The position numbers were made by a program, and so were the translations under genes. DNA of 40,248 nt. Source: Basidiobolus meristosporus CBS 931.73 (taxonomy: Eukaryota; Basidiobolomycota; Basidiobolomycetes; Basidiobolales; Basidiobolaceae). Below are positions 22,979-33,252 of this stretch, in pieces. Location: contig MCFE01000743.1 of NCBI GenBank assembly GCA_002104905.1, positions 1 through 40,248 on the forward strand. The letters are read 5' to 3'. Position 1 is the stretch's first letter. Each line of letters begins with the position of its first letter. Under the pieces are notes generated by a model. That model had not been told where the DNA came from and did no database searches. It worked only from the letters and a program-made list of their open reading frames with translations.

Positions 22979-24614
22979 ATGAAATCTAGTTTTTTGATTG
23001 CTGGCATTTTTTGCCTTGTCTTCTGCCTTGTTTTTTCTTCCGCTGGGACGGCGGGTCGACGCTCTCAGTAAGTGACAATAGACATTGCCTAGAGATGAGT
23101 CCTTGGATCCCGGCTGACACACACATCCCTTTATAGATGTAACCAAGCTTCTTGCAGGTCAAATTTGATGCGTAGAGATGAAATCGACGACCAGAATTCC
23201 ACTGATACAGATGTATACCAGGAGGTAGCTACAGAGGGCGAGCCTCCGGTTCTTCCTACTCCTGAGGGCACCGAGGAAACCTCCTCAGAGTTCTCCCCAT
23301 ACACCATGCCTCCCGGTGAAGATGGTGTCCCAATTGCTACTCCTACTGCTACACCAACTACCCTTTGGGATGACGACGGAAATGCCTATGTGTTCCCTGT
23401 ACCTTCTGATGGTAATCCAGTGTTAAGTATGCCTACCCCTTTCACCACTTGGGATGATTACGGTAGCGCGACAGTTATTACTCCTACCCTGCCAGTGAAG
23501 ACTCTCTGGAATGATGATGGGAATGCCGTCATGTATACTCCGACATTTGATGCTGTGGCTAGTGTGCCTTCCGACGCATTACCTTCCGAAATCCCCACTC
23601 CCACCGATCAGGCGTTGGATCCCAACACCGAGATCCCAGTACCCACCGACCAACCATTGGATTCCAACACCGAGAACCCATCTCCAGTTCAGGTAGCTGC
23701 TGAAAATAGTGACCCAGCATCGGGGAATATTGAGGTTGGTAGCGAAGAACAAGTTGCATCGACTACCAACCAGCGTATGCCAGTCATAATTGGTGGTTCA
23801 GTCGGTGCTCTTGCCCTTGTGGTGGGTATTGGCGGATTCGTTGGCTACCGTGCGGTTAGAAACCGCCGTAAATCCCAATGGTTTAAACCCGAATACAAAG
23901 ATACCAAAGGTAAGCATGTGCTGGCGTAGACTCTTCTGACTGGGTTCTATGAGATTAACCTCGTTTTCAGGATTTTTCGACTTGAAGGAAGTGGCGGAAA
24001 TCGCCGCCCATTCGCCTGGTATGAACACTCCAATGCCGATGAAGAGCGCCTCAACCCCGGCTCCAGCCTCATTTCCCTCGATATCTCATCAACCCCTCGC
24101 CTCTAGCCCTAAATTACCTTCAGTTCCTCCACTTGTTCAAAGGAATAATACTTATAATGGTCTATTCGTGCCTTCTTTTGATCAGCCAACAAGAACCAGT
24201 TCCCAGAGTTCTGTAGGGATTAGAGAGTCGGCGTTGGAAGGTAACCAACCTAATTTACAAATTGATCAACCGTTTGCTAACAAGATATCTATTCTAGAAA
24301 CAATCATTGTCGGTTTTTCTGACTTCGAGGAGAATAACCGCCATAGAGACTCCACCAACTATCGTCTCTCAACCAGCCCTTCGGCTAACACTCACGACTC
24401 GAGCATTGTTATTGAGGAACCGTTGTTTGTGATGACTGCGCTTCTGCCGTATATGCCACAGCGACCAAATGAAATGCTTGTTCAATCTGGTGATGAGATT
24501 GTCATTACGGAAGAAGTTGGCGAGGAGTGGCTTGGCGGATATAACAAATCCCGCGATCCGGACACAAAGGGGTACTTCCCCAGAACATGCGTAACTGGAA
24601 GTTCGTATCTGTGA
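22979..24614 (+). CDS. Single-pass membrane protein with Ser/Thr/Pro ectodomain and C-terminal SH3 domain
   Basis: Three exons, 22979-23067, 23137-23909 and 23971-24614, give 501 aa. Residues 1 to about 26 form a signal peptide ('FLIAGIFCLVFCLVFSS'), followed by 'CNQASC'. The ectodomain is rich in Pro/Thr/Ser/Asp/Glu and has three related repeats (WDDDGNA, WDDYGSA, WNDDGNA) and a doubled 'PTDQ-LD-NTE' unit. A transmembrane helix ('IIGGSVGALALVVGIGGFVG') is followed by a basic stop-transfer 'RNRRK'. The cytosolic part is long, Ser/Pro-rich and disordered, and ends in an SH3 domain: 'ALLPYMPQRPNEMLVQ', 'GDEIVITEEVGEEWLGG', 'GYFPRTCV'. The layout recalls fungal surface sensors such as Fus1-type or Sho1-type proteins, but I cannot name an ortholog. 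Retaining intron 2 would add only 'KHVLA' and a stop. Confidence 0.8.
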
Positions 24615-25376
24615 ATCGCAATTGTAGAGCAGCAGTTTTGAAGTCGATTCATATCCCTTGCCACGGGTTCTAATTCTATATCATCAAATATCTTCTCTTT
24701 TTGTCAGATTTTGAATATCTTCTAATACTCTTTACGCTTTTGTTCGTTTATCTTTTGCTCAGACTGGCTACTGCTCGCATCAAGTGAGATGACTGTTAAA
24801 CGCTTCATATTGGATATATTTTCCATTTTCATTAACCGATCTAAGCATGTGATCTCGTAAATCTCTTGAACCAATATAGATGAAGTTATCATTCTATCCT
24901 ACTTTTAAGAATGGTGGAAGTGATCATGATACAGATTGAGAATAAACCACAAAAAAATCGCAAATATATTGCCTCGTAATACTCACCTGTTGCTCATTTG
25001 CTGTGGTTTGCTGTAATGTGCATGGTGTCAGTACTACTATTACGAAGTATACACAAATCCTATACTCCAGTCCGGATTTCTATGGGGCCAACTTAACGTA
25101 GCAATGCCTTTACATTGTGCAAAACTAGAAAATCTGAACATCGAATCGGTGTTCAGTTCACCCCTAGATAAGTCTGAGCGATTGATAATTCTAGAAGTGC
25201 AAATCCGAATTGGAATATGATGGCTTTTATCTCTTGCGATGCATTCATCTCTACTTCAGGTTTTGTCCGATATTAATCACAGATGTATGTCGTTCAAGAT
25301 TTTGTTGATGCCGTGAGGTTGTGGTGGTATATTTAATGTAGTCTATAAATTAGCATACTGTGAGTAATATAAACAG
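24615..25376. other. AT-rich convergent intergenic
   Basis: About 760 bp between two convergent genes with no open frame worth noting. Poly-A/T-rich sequence around 24660-24720 may hold the 3' end signal of the TM-SH3 gene. No RNA gene was seen. Confidence 0.45.
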
Positions 25377-28300
25377 TTAAGAACGTCTTCGACCAGTGGT
25401 TCGCCTTTTTGATATTACAAACTGATGACTAGAAGACTGGGTTAGTTTGGCTGATAATATTTGACGAGAACATCCACTTACTTGTCAAAATCCAGTTCCT
25501 GTCGTAACGCACCAATGCTTACAAATTCTGTCAAGTAGACGGGAAATCCTTCTTTCAGAATTCGAGTGCATTCTTTAGCGTCCTGCTCGGTGCCAATAAC
25601 AATGATACTGGGGGGATCTTGACTGCACGGGTGAGGAGGTAAGGTTGGAAGAAGCTAAAAAGAATGGGTGTGATTAACACAATGTCAACATGGAGGATGA
25701 ATAGTCTTACCTCGGCGCCAGCTACCTCCGCAATTTCGCAAATTCCAGAATTTACATTCTTGGTGGTAAATATTTTCAACCCTTTCATCAAAGGGGCATG
25801 TCTCGCACGCATCAGACTGTCGGACAATCGGAAGTTGTATTGTCTCTCTGCGTTCGTATCTAGAAGCTCAAAGCCGGTTTCATCTAGTGCCGTAAAAATC
25901 AGTATTTATACCATAAATGTATAAGGCGCTTTAAAAAAGCTATACCTACGAAACGCTTCTCAACCATAGATCTGTCAACCCATTCAGGAGACACAATGGG
26001 GATCCCAGAGCAAAGCCCGCAAAGAAACTTGCTGGTTCGCTTGATGTTCATAGCAACCACATGGGTAGCCGTTTGCCATGATTCCTCCATGGTCCCCCCT
26101 AGCTGCTCTACAAACTAAGGCAATTTTTGTTAAAAGCGCGATACATGAATATATACAAGACGCTTAGGCATTTACTTTAGCCTTTGAAGTATCCGTAAAT
26201 CCAGTGAATACCACTTTCGGGTTACTAACGGAACAAGGTGATAATGACCCTAGTCCAGTGTACATAGACTTCCTCTTACTACGCCCTGGGTACTTTCGAG
26301 ATCCAGTTTCGTCCTCGAATGATGATTCCAGGTTGGAATTTGATGTGCTAAGGCTTTCCCTAAATCTCTACATCAGTAATCGCATGGAATTTCTCAAATA
26401 TTCAACAAGCTAATGGCCTACCTTGATGGTTCCAACAAAGCTACGGGTGACTCTACAGTAGATTTGGTCTTCTTTAGCTCCGGTGACTTAGTTTGAGCAG
26501 ATTTCTTTACACGCGATTTGGTTTCCTTGGGCTTGGTCGCTTTTTTCTCCGATACCACCTTATTTTTAGCTGTTCGCTTAGCAGGTTGCTTCTTGGGGAT
26601 TGGTGTGTCAGCTACCAGATCGCCAGATCGTTCTGGTATATCAACTTGCACATCCGCTTCGAAGCCTCTTTGCTTCTTTGGCACACCTCCCTCATCTTCT
26701 TCATTCCCTCTTTTTCCATGTACAACCTCAATCGAAGCTGAAGGTAAGGTGTCCATTTCACTGACAGTTTCCGTATCAATATTCACGAGTGCGCTTTTAT
26801 GGACTGGAGATAATTTGCCACGGGGCTCCTCGGATTTCGGGCTTCCATTTTCATAAGTTTCCTCATTTTGCTTTGAAGCTTCAAGATCAGACTCGTCAGT
26901 AGACGAATCTTGCTCTACGTAATTTCTTGTAACACGAGTAGGGTTCCTTCTGGTAGTAGGCTTCGTTACTTTGGCAGAAACATTGTTTTGGATTGTTCGA
27001 CCATTATTTGTTACATTTAAAGGAGCGATACTGTCATCAGAAACTTGGGGAATCTTCGCTGTGGTCGTATCATCCGTAATCTGATTCGCCTCTAATTCAC
27101 CCAGGATTTTGTCCAGGCTTGGGAATGACTCTGAGGTGGAGTCAGATTCATTCTCTTCTTCTGAATCTATACAATACACCATGAGTTATCAAGGAGAACT
27201 TAAATTGATCATCGACCAGGAATGTGTATTAGGCGCCTAATTACCTTGGATTCGAGGAGGCGGTCGCTGCCTTCTGGATCTTGTGGCTTTAATAAGACTC
27301 TCGCTTGCTAGGTCAAAATGTTAGTTATGTTAAAGTTTCCACGCCAAACATTTGTACAGGGCTACGCACAACTCTTCTCGCTTTCCCCTAGATTTTCTGT
27401 GTTATTGTGATGAGCTTGGAATTACGATACAAATAGATGCCACCAACCGTCTTGAGACACATTTACCGGGAGGCCCATCGGCTGCTCATGGTTAGACTTC
27501 CAGTCATAATAGCAAGACATGCATTAGAAATACTTACTTGTGTTGGCGCTGTCTGGTGAGGCTCTTCTTCATAATCTATCGTTGTGTCGCTGGCATCCGG
27601 CTCATCAATTGGTAGCAGAGTGGACTCGATTTTGTTTTGCTTGAAGAACTCTGTATCGTTTACCGGTATCGTCGCAATAGTATTCTCAGCTTCCATATCC
27701 ATTGGTATGGTGTCAGATTTCGCTATTGATTAGGGATGAGCGTTTGCGACATCTAGGTGTTTAATCTTGGTATCTAATGAAAAGATATTTACAGGAAAAT
27801 GCTGATTTGATGGAATCGTCGTCCGAGTTCTCTTCATCGGAAGGTCGCAGAAAATTAACCGTGGCATGGGCCTGGTATGTATCGTATTAATCTAATAGTA
27901 TATACGAAAAAGTCTAAAATCTCTTACGTTGCTGAGTTCTATAGTCGTTTCAGTATGGATTTAGTATAATGTATAATACATGTATATATATTGAGCAGAC
28001 TTACGTTGTTCAGGAAGAGTAGTCAGGTGCTTTTCTTCCTTAAGCTGCTCCAATATTTCATATCTATAAACAAGTGGCCCTAATGTGATCTTACGACCAG
28101 TTAACAGCTGATATTCTCTCCCGGCACGCAAGCTTTTTTCTCCAAACTTAATTAAATCCTGCGCTGGGCTTGAAATAAAGTGTTCGCCAAATTCGATGTC
28201 TAACGTATATAATAGGCAAAGGTATATTAGTGCTCCGTTTTGTGTCTGCTAGTCTTTGTGACAGCTGCTCGCAAAACATAACCAGAAAGCTCCATACCGA

Positions 28301-28439
28301 AACGCGCATGTATGGGCGCTATCTCCGGAAGCTCGATTCTTACTGTGCATAATTCACTTCGTCCCAAGGTGGTTATTCCAGTGTACAATAGTATCTCTTT
28401 TGGCCCCAGCACTGAATCTGTTCGTAATTTAGCCAAAGG
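25377..28439 (-). CDS. MDC1/Mdb1-like DNA-damage mediator (FHA ... tandem BRCT)
   Basis: MDC1-family proteins bind phosphorylated H2A(X) at DNA breaks through tandem BRCTs. On the minus strand the first recognised exon (from 28439) encodes an FHA-like fold ('ILLYTGITTLGRSELCTV', 'IAPIHARF'), continued by 'GREYQLLTGRKITLGPLVY'. Acidic, Ser/Thr-rich exons follow, with 'SDTIPMD' and 'SDTTIDYEEE', then a large exon (27170-26440) rich in Lys/Ser/Pro. The C-terminal BRCT pair reads 'PKVVFTGFTDTSKAK', 'LGGTMEESWQTATHVVA', 'RTSKFLCGLCSGIPIVSPEW', 'YNFRLSDSLMRARHAPLMKG' and 'EGFPVYLTEFVSIGALRQE'. These match human MDC1 closely by eye. The protein ends in a basic tail; stop at 25379-25377. At least ten exons are needed, one of only 11 nt. 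The start codon was not found and must lie right of 28,440. Confidence 0.85.
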
Positions 28440-30844
28440 CTTCAAGAGATCGTATTAGTATTTGATAATTTCGGCATTTTGTAGGTTTGATGAGGGACCT
28501 TGTCGGACTTTTTCATCACGCACTTGAAGCAATTAAAAGGAAACTAGTAATGTTATGTTTAGTGCTACTGAACTGCTAGAGTTGGCTACTACTGAAGATA
28601 TCAAATACTTGAAATCAATCGTAGTTTTATTTACTTCTGCGTGAGTAGATTTATTAGTAGAATGTTGCTTATAGGCTCATGAATTCTGTATATTTTGATT
28701 TCAGATAAATTCCACGTCCTATCCATCTATTTCCACAAGATGTCTTCGAATAGCAATGTATCCAAGATCATGTCCCTCATTGAACCATGCTTTCTCAAAC
28801 CACTCTGTACTGAAGAGGAATCCAACGAGTACCTCTGGCACCATGACTAGCATTTAATTATAGGTTCACAGATCATGATGCTCTCATTGTAAGCACAAAC
28901 CACATGGACATCCACCATTACCGCAGTACTCACAGTATCAACTTGAAATAACCAACTCTGGCTAAAAAATACGTAGTTTGAAGACTTCAAGAGTTATTGC
29001 GGCTGTGTATACAATGTTTTGACTTCCAGGGACACGGAAATGCACTTGGACGCTGCTGGCCTAAGATTTTTTACCAGTGCTGAGCATTTATCACATAAGC
29101 CTATAATGCAGTTATGTTCGTAAGAATCCCACCAAGAGTGCAATACGCCCTTGATAGATGGAGTTTCTGAGTTCTGGAGGGCTGCATATTATGAGTCTGA
29201 TGCAGCGAATGCCCGACAAGGTTTCGAACACATTTTTTGACTCAAATAATGCCGCCGATCAAAATTCATTTGAGGATACTCCGACTTTTGATACTTGGTA
29301 GAAGAATTCGCCAATTTTCCATGTAATATGAATATAGCACATCATAAATGGTACAGAGTTGTAGAATGACCTCGAACAAATCGACTGCGCCTCTGGGTAC
29401 TTCCCAAGCACAACCTCCTCATTGTTTCTTTATATTGATCAATTTCGCATCATTTGAAGCCCCTCGCCGATAATTGCATTGATATTGTCAGTTGCCTTCT
29501 CTTGAAGAATGTCTGAGCATACTCTGAGGTAAATAACTTCAGCATTCCATAATCAAAAGTATGTTTCTCCGAGAAGAGACTTATTCGTTCGAGAGCTACG
29601 TGACACTAGCGATCAAAGTGCTTAAAGAGGTGGTGCGAATTCTCGGGGCATCCGTGTAATTTTAACATGTTCATCTTTGGGCATTCCGTTCGATAGGACG
29701 TTCTATTCTTTTATACTTACTGGAACTGAATCTCTATCAGTCTAATTCAATGGTCAACTGTAATAACTGAGTGGGTTGGTGCTAAACCCGCCAACGACGA
29801 CACTACTCTCCTGTAGTTGATTTCGTAGGATTGCTGGATATTTCTTTAGATATATTAATTACAAGCTGTTTTGTTTACAAAAGAAATTTAGGCTGCTAAC
29901 ACCACCACTTTCAAGAAAAAGGGAGCATCATCCAGGTAGTTGGGGCAAAATACCCCGAGCATTGGACATACTGGGAGCAGAAAGATGGGAAGTCCCTCAG
30001 AATCAACGTTGTCATGGCTGAAATCTTAATTGCAGTCGCCGACATGATGTCTTTATTACTGACTACTCGTCAATATTTGGATGCTATATATCTAGGGTTT
30101 GGGATATCCAACGTAATATGCTCATGAATAGTGTAGAGATCCAAGGTTATGCAGTCTGTTCAATTTATACTTTTATCTATGCTTAATTTTTTGAATGGGC
30201 TACAATAGAAAATAAAGGCTTACGTAGTGGTGCCAGTGCTTATTATGATAATCATTGGTCTCTACTGATACACAATAGCCTTCACAACCTCCACTCTAAT
30301 AAATCAAGCAGGATGTAATATTGATCCAAGCGCCCTAAGCCAATTAGCCATCTAGTATTCCTTCGTATCACTTCACAGATCACCAATATAGGCAATGACT
30401 TGTTTTGGTCTTGGGAGGGTCTTCCGCTCCTTTCTATTCGTGGAATTTCACACATGAAATCAGAAAACATTGGTGTATTGAGATAGGTTTTCATCAAAAC
30501 AAGAGAAAGGTACAGCATTCTATTGTAATCTATAGCATCCACAAAGTCATATTTACTCCTCAGGCGATATACAAATCATTATTCTGTACTCTGACTTTGG
30601 CCAGGATCATCCCTGTTGAGCACATGATCAGCAGCGGGGCATCAGAATACATAAAAAGAGTTCTCGTCAAATGCTAATGGAGTTGGACTGGCTTTCCCCA
30701 AAGACATCACGTTATCGTTTTGTTACTAACTCCACATCCCTTCCCTTTCCCCAGGTTCTTAACTATTCACATTCATCCCTTAAATCAAGACCGCATTCAC
30801 CGCACTAAACTTTCAACACCTGCACCCCCCCCTCTTTGACTAGC
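28440..30844. other. 2.4-kb AT-rich gene-empty stretch with possible coding relics
   Basis: There is no open frame above 60 codons from 28,446 to 30,281. A minus-strand open stretch at about 28851-28741 reads 'FLFSTEWFEKAWFNEGHDL' and 'GYIAIRRHLVEIDG' to a stop, and another near 29405-29290 reads 'AVDLFEVILQLCTIYDVL'. Both look protein-like but I cannot name them. They may be parts of a decayed or many-exon gene. The frame at 30282-30542 (-) has no recognised features. The MDC1-like 5' exon should lie near 28,450-28,600. Confidence 0.35.
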
Positions 30845-31657
30845 ATGGTTTCGCCAAGATCAGTTAGTTCTTCCTCTAATTCAACAACAGTCTCTAGAGA
30901 TACCTTCTCTATGCAATCTAGACGATCATCAGTATCATCCCACACGTCGTGCGCATCTTCCGGCTTTCGGAAATCTCCGGTTTTGTCTGAAAATACTCGG
31001 ACAATCCCAAGCCTTCTATTTGAAGAGGGTCAGCTTTCACACCGTCGCCGTCTTCGAACCAAAAGTGGGATAATCAGCAGTTCCAATTTCTCCGATAAGG
31101 AGAATATTCCCAACGCGTCTCCCACACCATTGCCAAGACAGACATCCAAATTACCAGAGGGTGTTTGGTATTGTCAGGTGCCGCCTCGTCCTGCCTTTTT
31201 CCCGTATCATAACAATTCAGTGTTTCTTCCTACCGGGAGAGGCCAGGAGTTGGCCCCACAGTTAAGCACTCTAGCATCTCAAGATAATTCAGAGAATTTT
31301 ACTTTTTCTGAAAAGCCTGCTAGAAAGATTCGCCGCCGATCATATTCGGGATCTCAACTCAAAAGCCCCGAGATACTCTCCAAAGCATCGCCATGCTCAT
31401 ATGTTTCATGCCACAGCAACGATAGTAGAACCTCTCTACCAGGGGCCTTGACACAGGACAAAGTCAACTTGTTAAGAAAGATTCGTCAGATAATTACCAA
31501 CAAGAAGAAATCCTCTTTGTCAAAGAAGAAGCCATTATCAAATGCCTTAGTTGCAGAGATTCAGATATCACCACATGTTTCACGAGGTAAGAAACGCCGC
31601 TCAATTGGTGAGCCACTTATTGCTGGCCCAGAGTACTCGAAGATAAATGCATGCTGA
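30845..31657 (+). CDS. Ser-rich basic protein with KEN box, function unknown
   Basis: A single uninterrupted frame of 270 aa starts at ATG 30845 and stops at 31655-31657. The N-terminus is almost pure Ser/Thr with Arg ('SVSSSSNSTTVSRDT', 'RRSSVSSHTSCAS'). A KEN box in good context ('SDKENIPNASPTPLP') sits near residue 85. It is followed by 'LPEGVWYCQVPPRPAFFP' and by basic patches ('RKIRRRSYSG', 'KKKSSLSKKKP', 'GKKRRSIGEP') that could be nuclear localisation signals or basophilic kinase sites. No catalytic domain is visible. The KEN-x2-P context suggests a substrate of APC/C, but this is inference. Pyrimidine-rich sequence directly precedes the start. Confidence 0.6.
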   Translation: MVSPRSVSSSSNSTTVSRDTFSMQSRRSSVSSHTSCASSGFRKSPVLSENTRTIPSLLFEEGQLSHRRRLRTKSGIISSSNFSDKENIPNASPTPLPRQTSKLPEGVWYCQVPPRPAFFPYHNNSVFLPTGRGQELAPQLSTLASQDNSENFTFSEKPARKIRRRSYSGSQLKSPEILSKASPCSYVSCHSNDSRTSLPGALTQDKVNLLRKIRQIITNKKKSSLSKKKPLSNALVAEIQISPHVSRGKKRRSIGEPLIAGPEYSKINAC

Positions 31658-32288
31658 TCGCGCTCGACTCGCATAATGGTATCTTGGCATGCTGGTCATG
31701 CTACACTATTATTAATATCACCAGTATATATATTCACCACACCGATTTTGAACATATAAGACCTCTACACAGATATTGCTCTATAGATATCCACAGCTAT
31801 CTTTACCCTTACAGCATCACTATTATCCCTATACTAAACAACAAAAAAAGCACTTAAACTGATGAAATAGCCATAGAAAACACCTATCTATTAGTTCCAC
31901 TATTGATATCATCCACCCTAAATTTATAAACAATGCCGACTCCATACCATTTTCCTATACCAATATATAATTGCGCAACTAAATATGCTTATCAGGAAAA
32001 GAATTACTGGGTAATTTGCATAAAAGCATTCTACTCAAATGCTTGGTTGGGCCAAAGCTCTTGCTATCACCGCATTGAATTAGAATCATCTCGGGTTAGG
32101 GGAAATGCAGGAAAGTAAGAGATCGTAAGTATTGTCGTGACAAAGGATTTGATAAAAAGATATATCAATACCGATCAATAGACTTGATCACCAGATGAAG
32201 TATGCTCAAAGCAATTGGTATATAACAATGGCATGATTATCTGGCAAAGATCACTCTATATACCAAAATGTAAGCTGTACAAAAGGTA
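31658..32288. other. AT-rich stretch between the last unique gene and the retroelement array
   Basis: The stretch is low in complexity and AT-rich. Frames at 31651-31857 and 31933-32118 are short and unremarkable. It separates the last single-copy gene from the subtelomeric elements. Confidence 0.4.
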
Positions 32289-32333
32289 GGGCTCCGGGGG
32301 GAATTGAACCCGCGACCTCTCGCACAAAAGGGA
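32289..32333 (-). pseudogene. 3' half of a tRNA gene (tRNA-Pro-like), broken at the anticodon loop
   Basis: On the minus strand the piece reads GTGCGAGAGGT, then a T-arm GCGGGTTCAATTCCCCCC and an acceptor end GGAGCCC. B-box and variable-loop spacing are tRNA-like and the anticodon-stem half matches tRNA-Pro. The 5' half (A box, D arm) is missing. The T-stem has one mismatch. To its right, exactly where the anticodon loop should continue, begins a retroelement tail. It cannot make a tRNA. Confidence 0.65.
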
Positions 32334-32528
32334 GTGAATGTGTCCACATTTGTGAAATTTGTATTTTTAAGCAATACTCAAAAAATTATTCCAAAAATAA
32401 GAAGCTAGCTAAGATACTAAAAATCTCTTCAGTAAATAATTTCACTTGCGCTTGACTTGCAATCTAATATTGGAGTGGAAAAATACAGTTCTTTTAGTGG
32501 AAACAGAAAGTTGGGTGACTTGGAGTCA
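32334..32528 (-). mobile_element. Diverged retroelement 3' end, attached to the tRNA half
   Basis: Read from the minus strand the 3' end has a 'TAGCTTCTTATTT' block, 'ATTTCAC', a small stem-loop (CAC-AAAT-GTG, 32354-32345) and 'GGACACATTCACTCCC'. These parts occur in the same order as the 3' module of the intact elements to the right. There is no open frame. The body is diverged and its right end meets the G-run at 32529. Confidence 0.5.
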
Positions 32529-32730
32529 GGGGGGGGGGTGATAATCATCAACTGTTGAAATCATTTTTTCAACAACCCAAAATATAGAAGCCAAGTGCTA
32601 CTTGGGTAGCTTTTTAACAAGTGAATAAAGGGAAGGGTCATTTTGTGAAAGCTTATCACAGAGGTAATGAGGTTCAGGAGGAGTCAAAGTAGAGCTAAGC
32701 AGCATTGGAGGGATAACTCAATGAAGTAAT
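32529..32730 (-). mobile_element. Diverged LINE 3' end
   Basis: A ten-base G run (32529-32538) is followed by a stem-loop (TCAA-CTG-TTGA, 32548-32558) and the 'GAAGCCAAG' tail block. Next to it, in minus sense, the sequence encodes 'LVKKLPK' and a stop, the counterpart of 'LVSKLQQ' and stop in the intact LINEs. Frameshifts upstream of that make it a dead copy of an older LINE subfamily. Confidence 0.6.
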
Positions 32731-32793
32731 TGTTATAAAAAATCTGTAATTGCACCTGAATATTCACCTAACTTAGTCACTCAGATCATAGAG
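32731..32793 (+). repeat. Severed Copia LTR fragment
   Basis: It begins TGTTATAAAAAATCTGTAAT and follows the start of the full LTR at 33,975 ('ATATTCACCTA-CTTAGTCA'). It stops after about 63 bases, directly at a TTAGGGTAGGG junction. Confidence 0.65.
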
Positions 32794-32804
32794 TTAGGGT
32801 AGGG
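32794..32804 (+). repeat. Telomere-like junction (TTAGGGTAGGG)
   Basis: Imperfect telomeric repeat between the cut LTR fragment and the tail of the next element. Confidence 0.7.
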
Positions 32805-33234
32805 TAGTCAAAGTTGCTAAGATAGGTGAAATTTATATTTGAATTCAGATAAGCCTAATTACAAATTGGTCAGAGACATTTTGAGAGAATTGTTTAGCAA
32901 TACTTTTGTCAAGTACTACCTCTAGAGTGTGATGGTTGATAAATCTCATGTTAACAATCTTGGATAAATTGTAATCTTGTTGCTTGAGATACATCCTATG
33001 CTCAGATATTGGAATAAACTCCACATTGGCAAAGTAGCAGACAGCCCAGTCTGTAGCAGGAGGTGAAACAGAAGTGGCAGGAAACTTTCTTTTAGTCTTG
33101 GGAGGAGCAGCCAGATATCTTGAGGAAGCAGGAACAGGCTTTTTGACAGCTTCAGAGTAGGAAGCGTGAGTAGGAGCAGATGATTCTTGGGGAGTCTTGT
33201 TGACAGGAAGAGTTGGCACAGGGACAATAGATTC
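32794..33234 (-). mobile_element. Gag-only non-LTR element fragment (ORF1-like), 5' truncated
   Basis: The minus-strand open frame 33234-32845 (about 130 codons, no start at its 5' end) reads 'SAPTHASYSEAVKKPVPAS', then 'WAVCYFANVEFIPISEHRMY', 'YNLSKIVNMRFINHHTLEV' and 'KQFSQNVSDQFVIRLI' with a stop. The 'PISExRxxLxxxxxNxxxIxxxxFI' pattern is that of the C-terminal part of ORF1 (gag) in fungal LINEs. The stop codon is followed after about 45 bases by the 3' tail and telomeric junction, with no ORF2 between. It is therefore a gag-only element or an internally deleted LINE. Its 5' end stops at the next telomeric junction. Confidence 0.7.
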
Positions 33235-33252
33235 TTAGGGTTAGGGGGGGGG
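33235..33252 (+). repeat. Telomeric junction (TTAGGG x2 plus G run)
   Basis: Two TTAGGG units continue into a G run, then the LINE tail 'GAGACAGTCACC'. Confidence 0.85.

Noticed and set aside
32289-32333. Functional tRNA gene
   Set aside because: It lacks the whole 5' half, including the A box and D arm, and has a T-stem mismatch.
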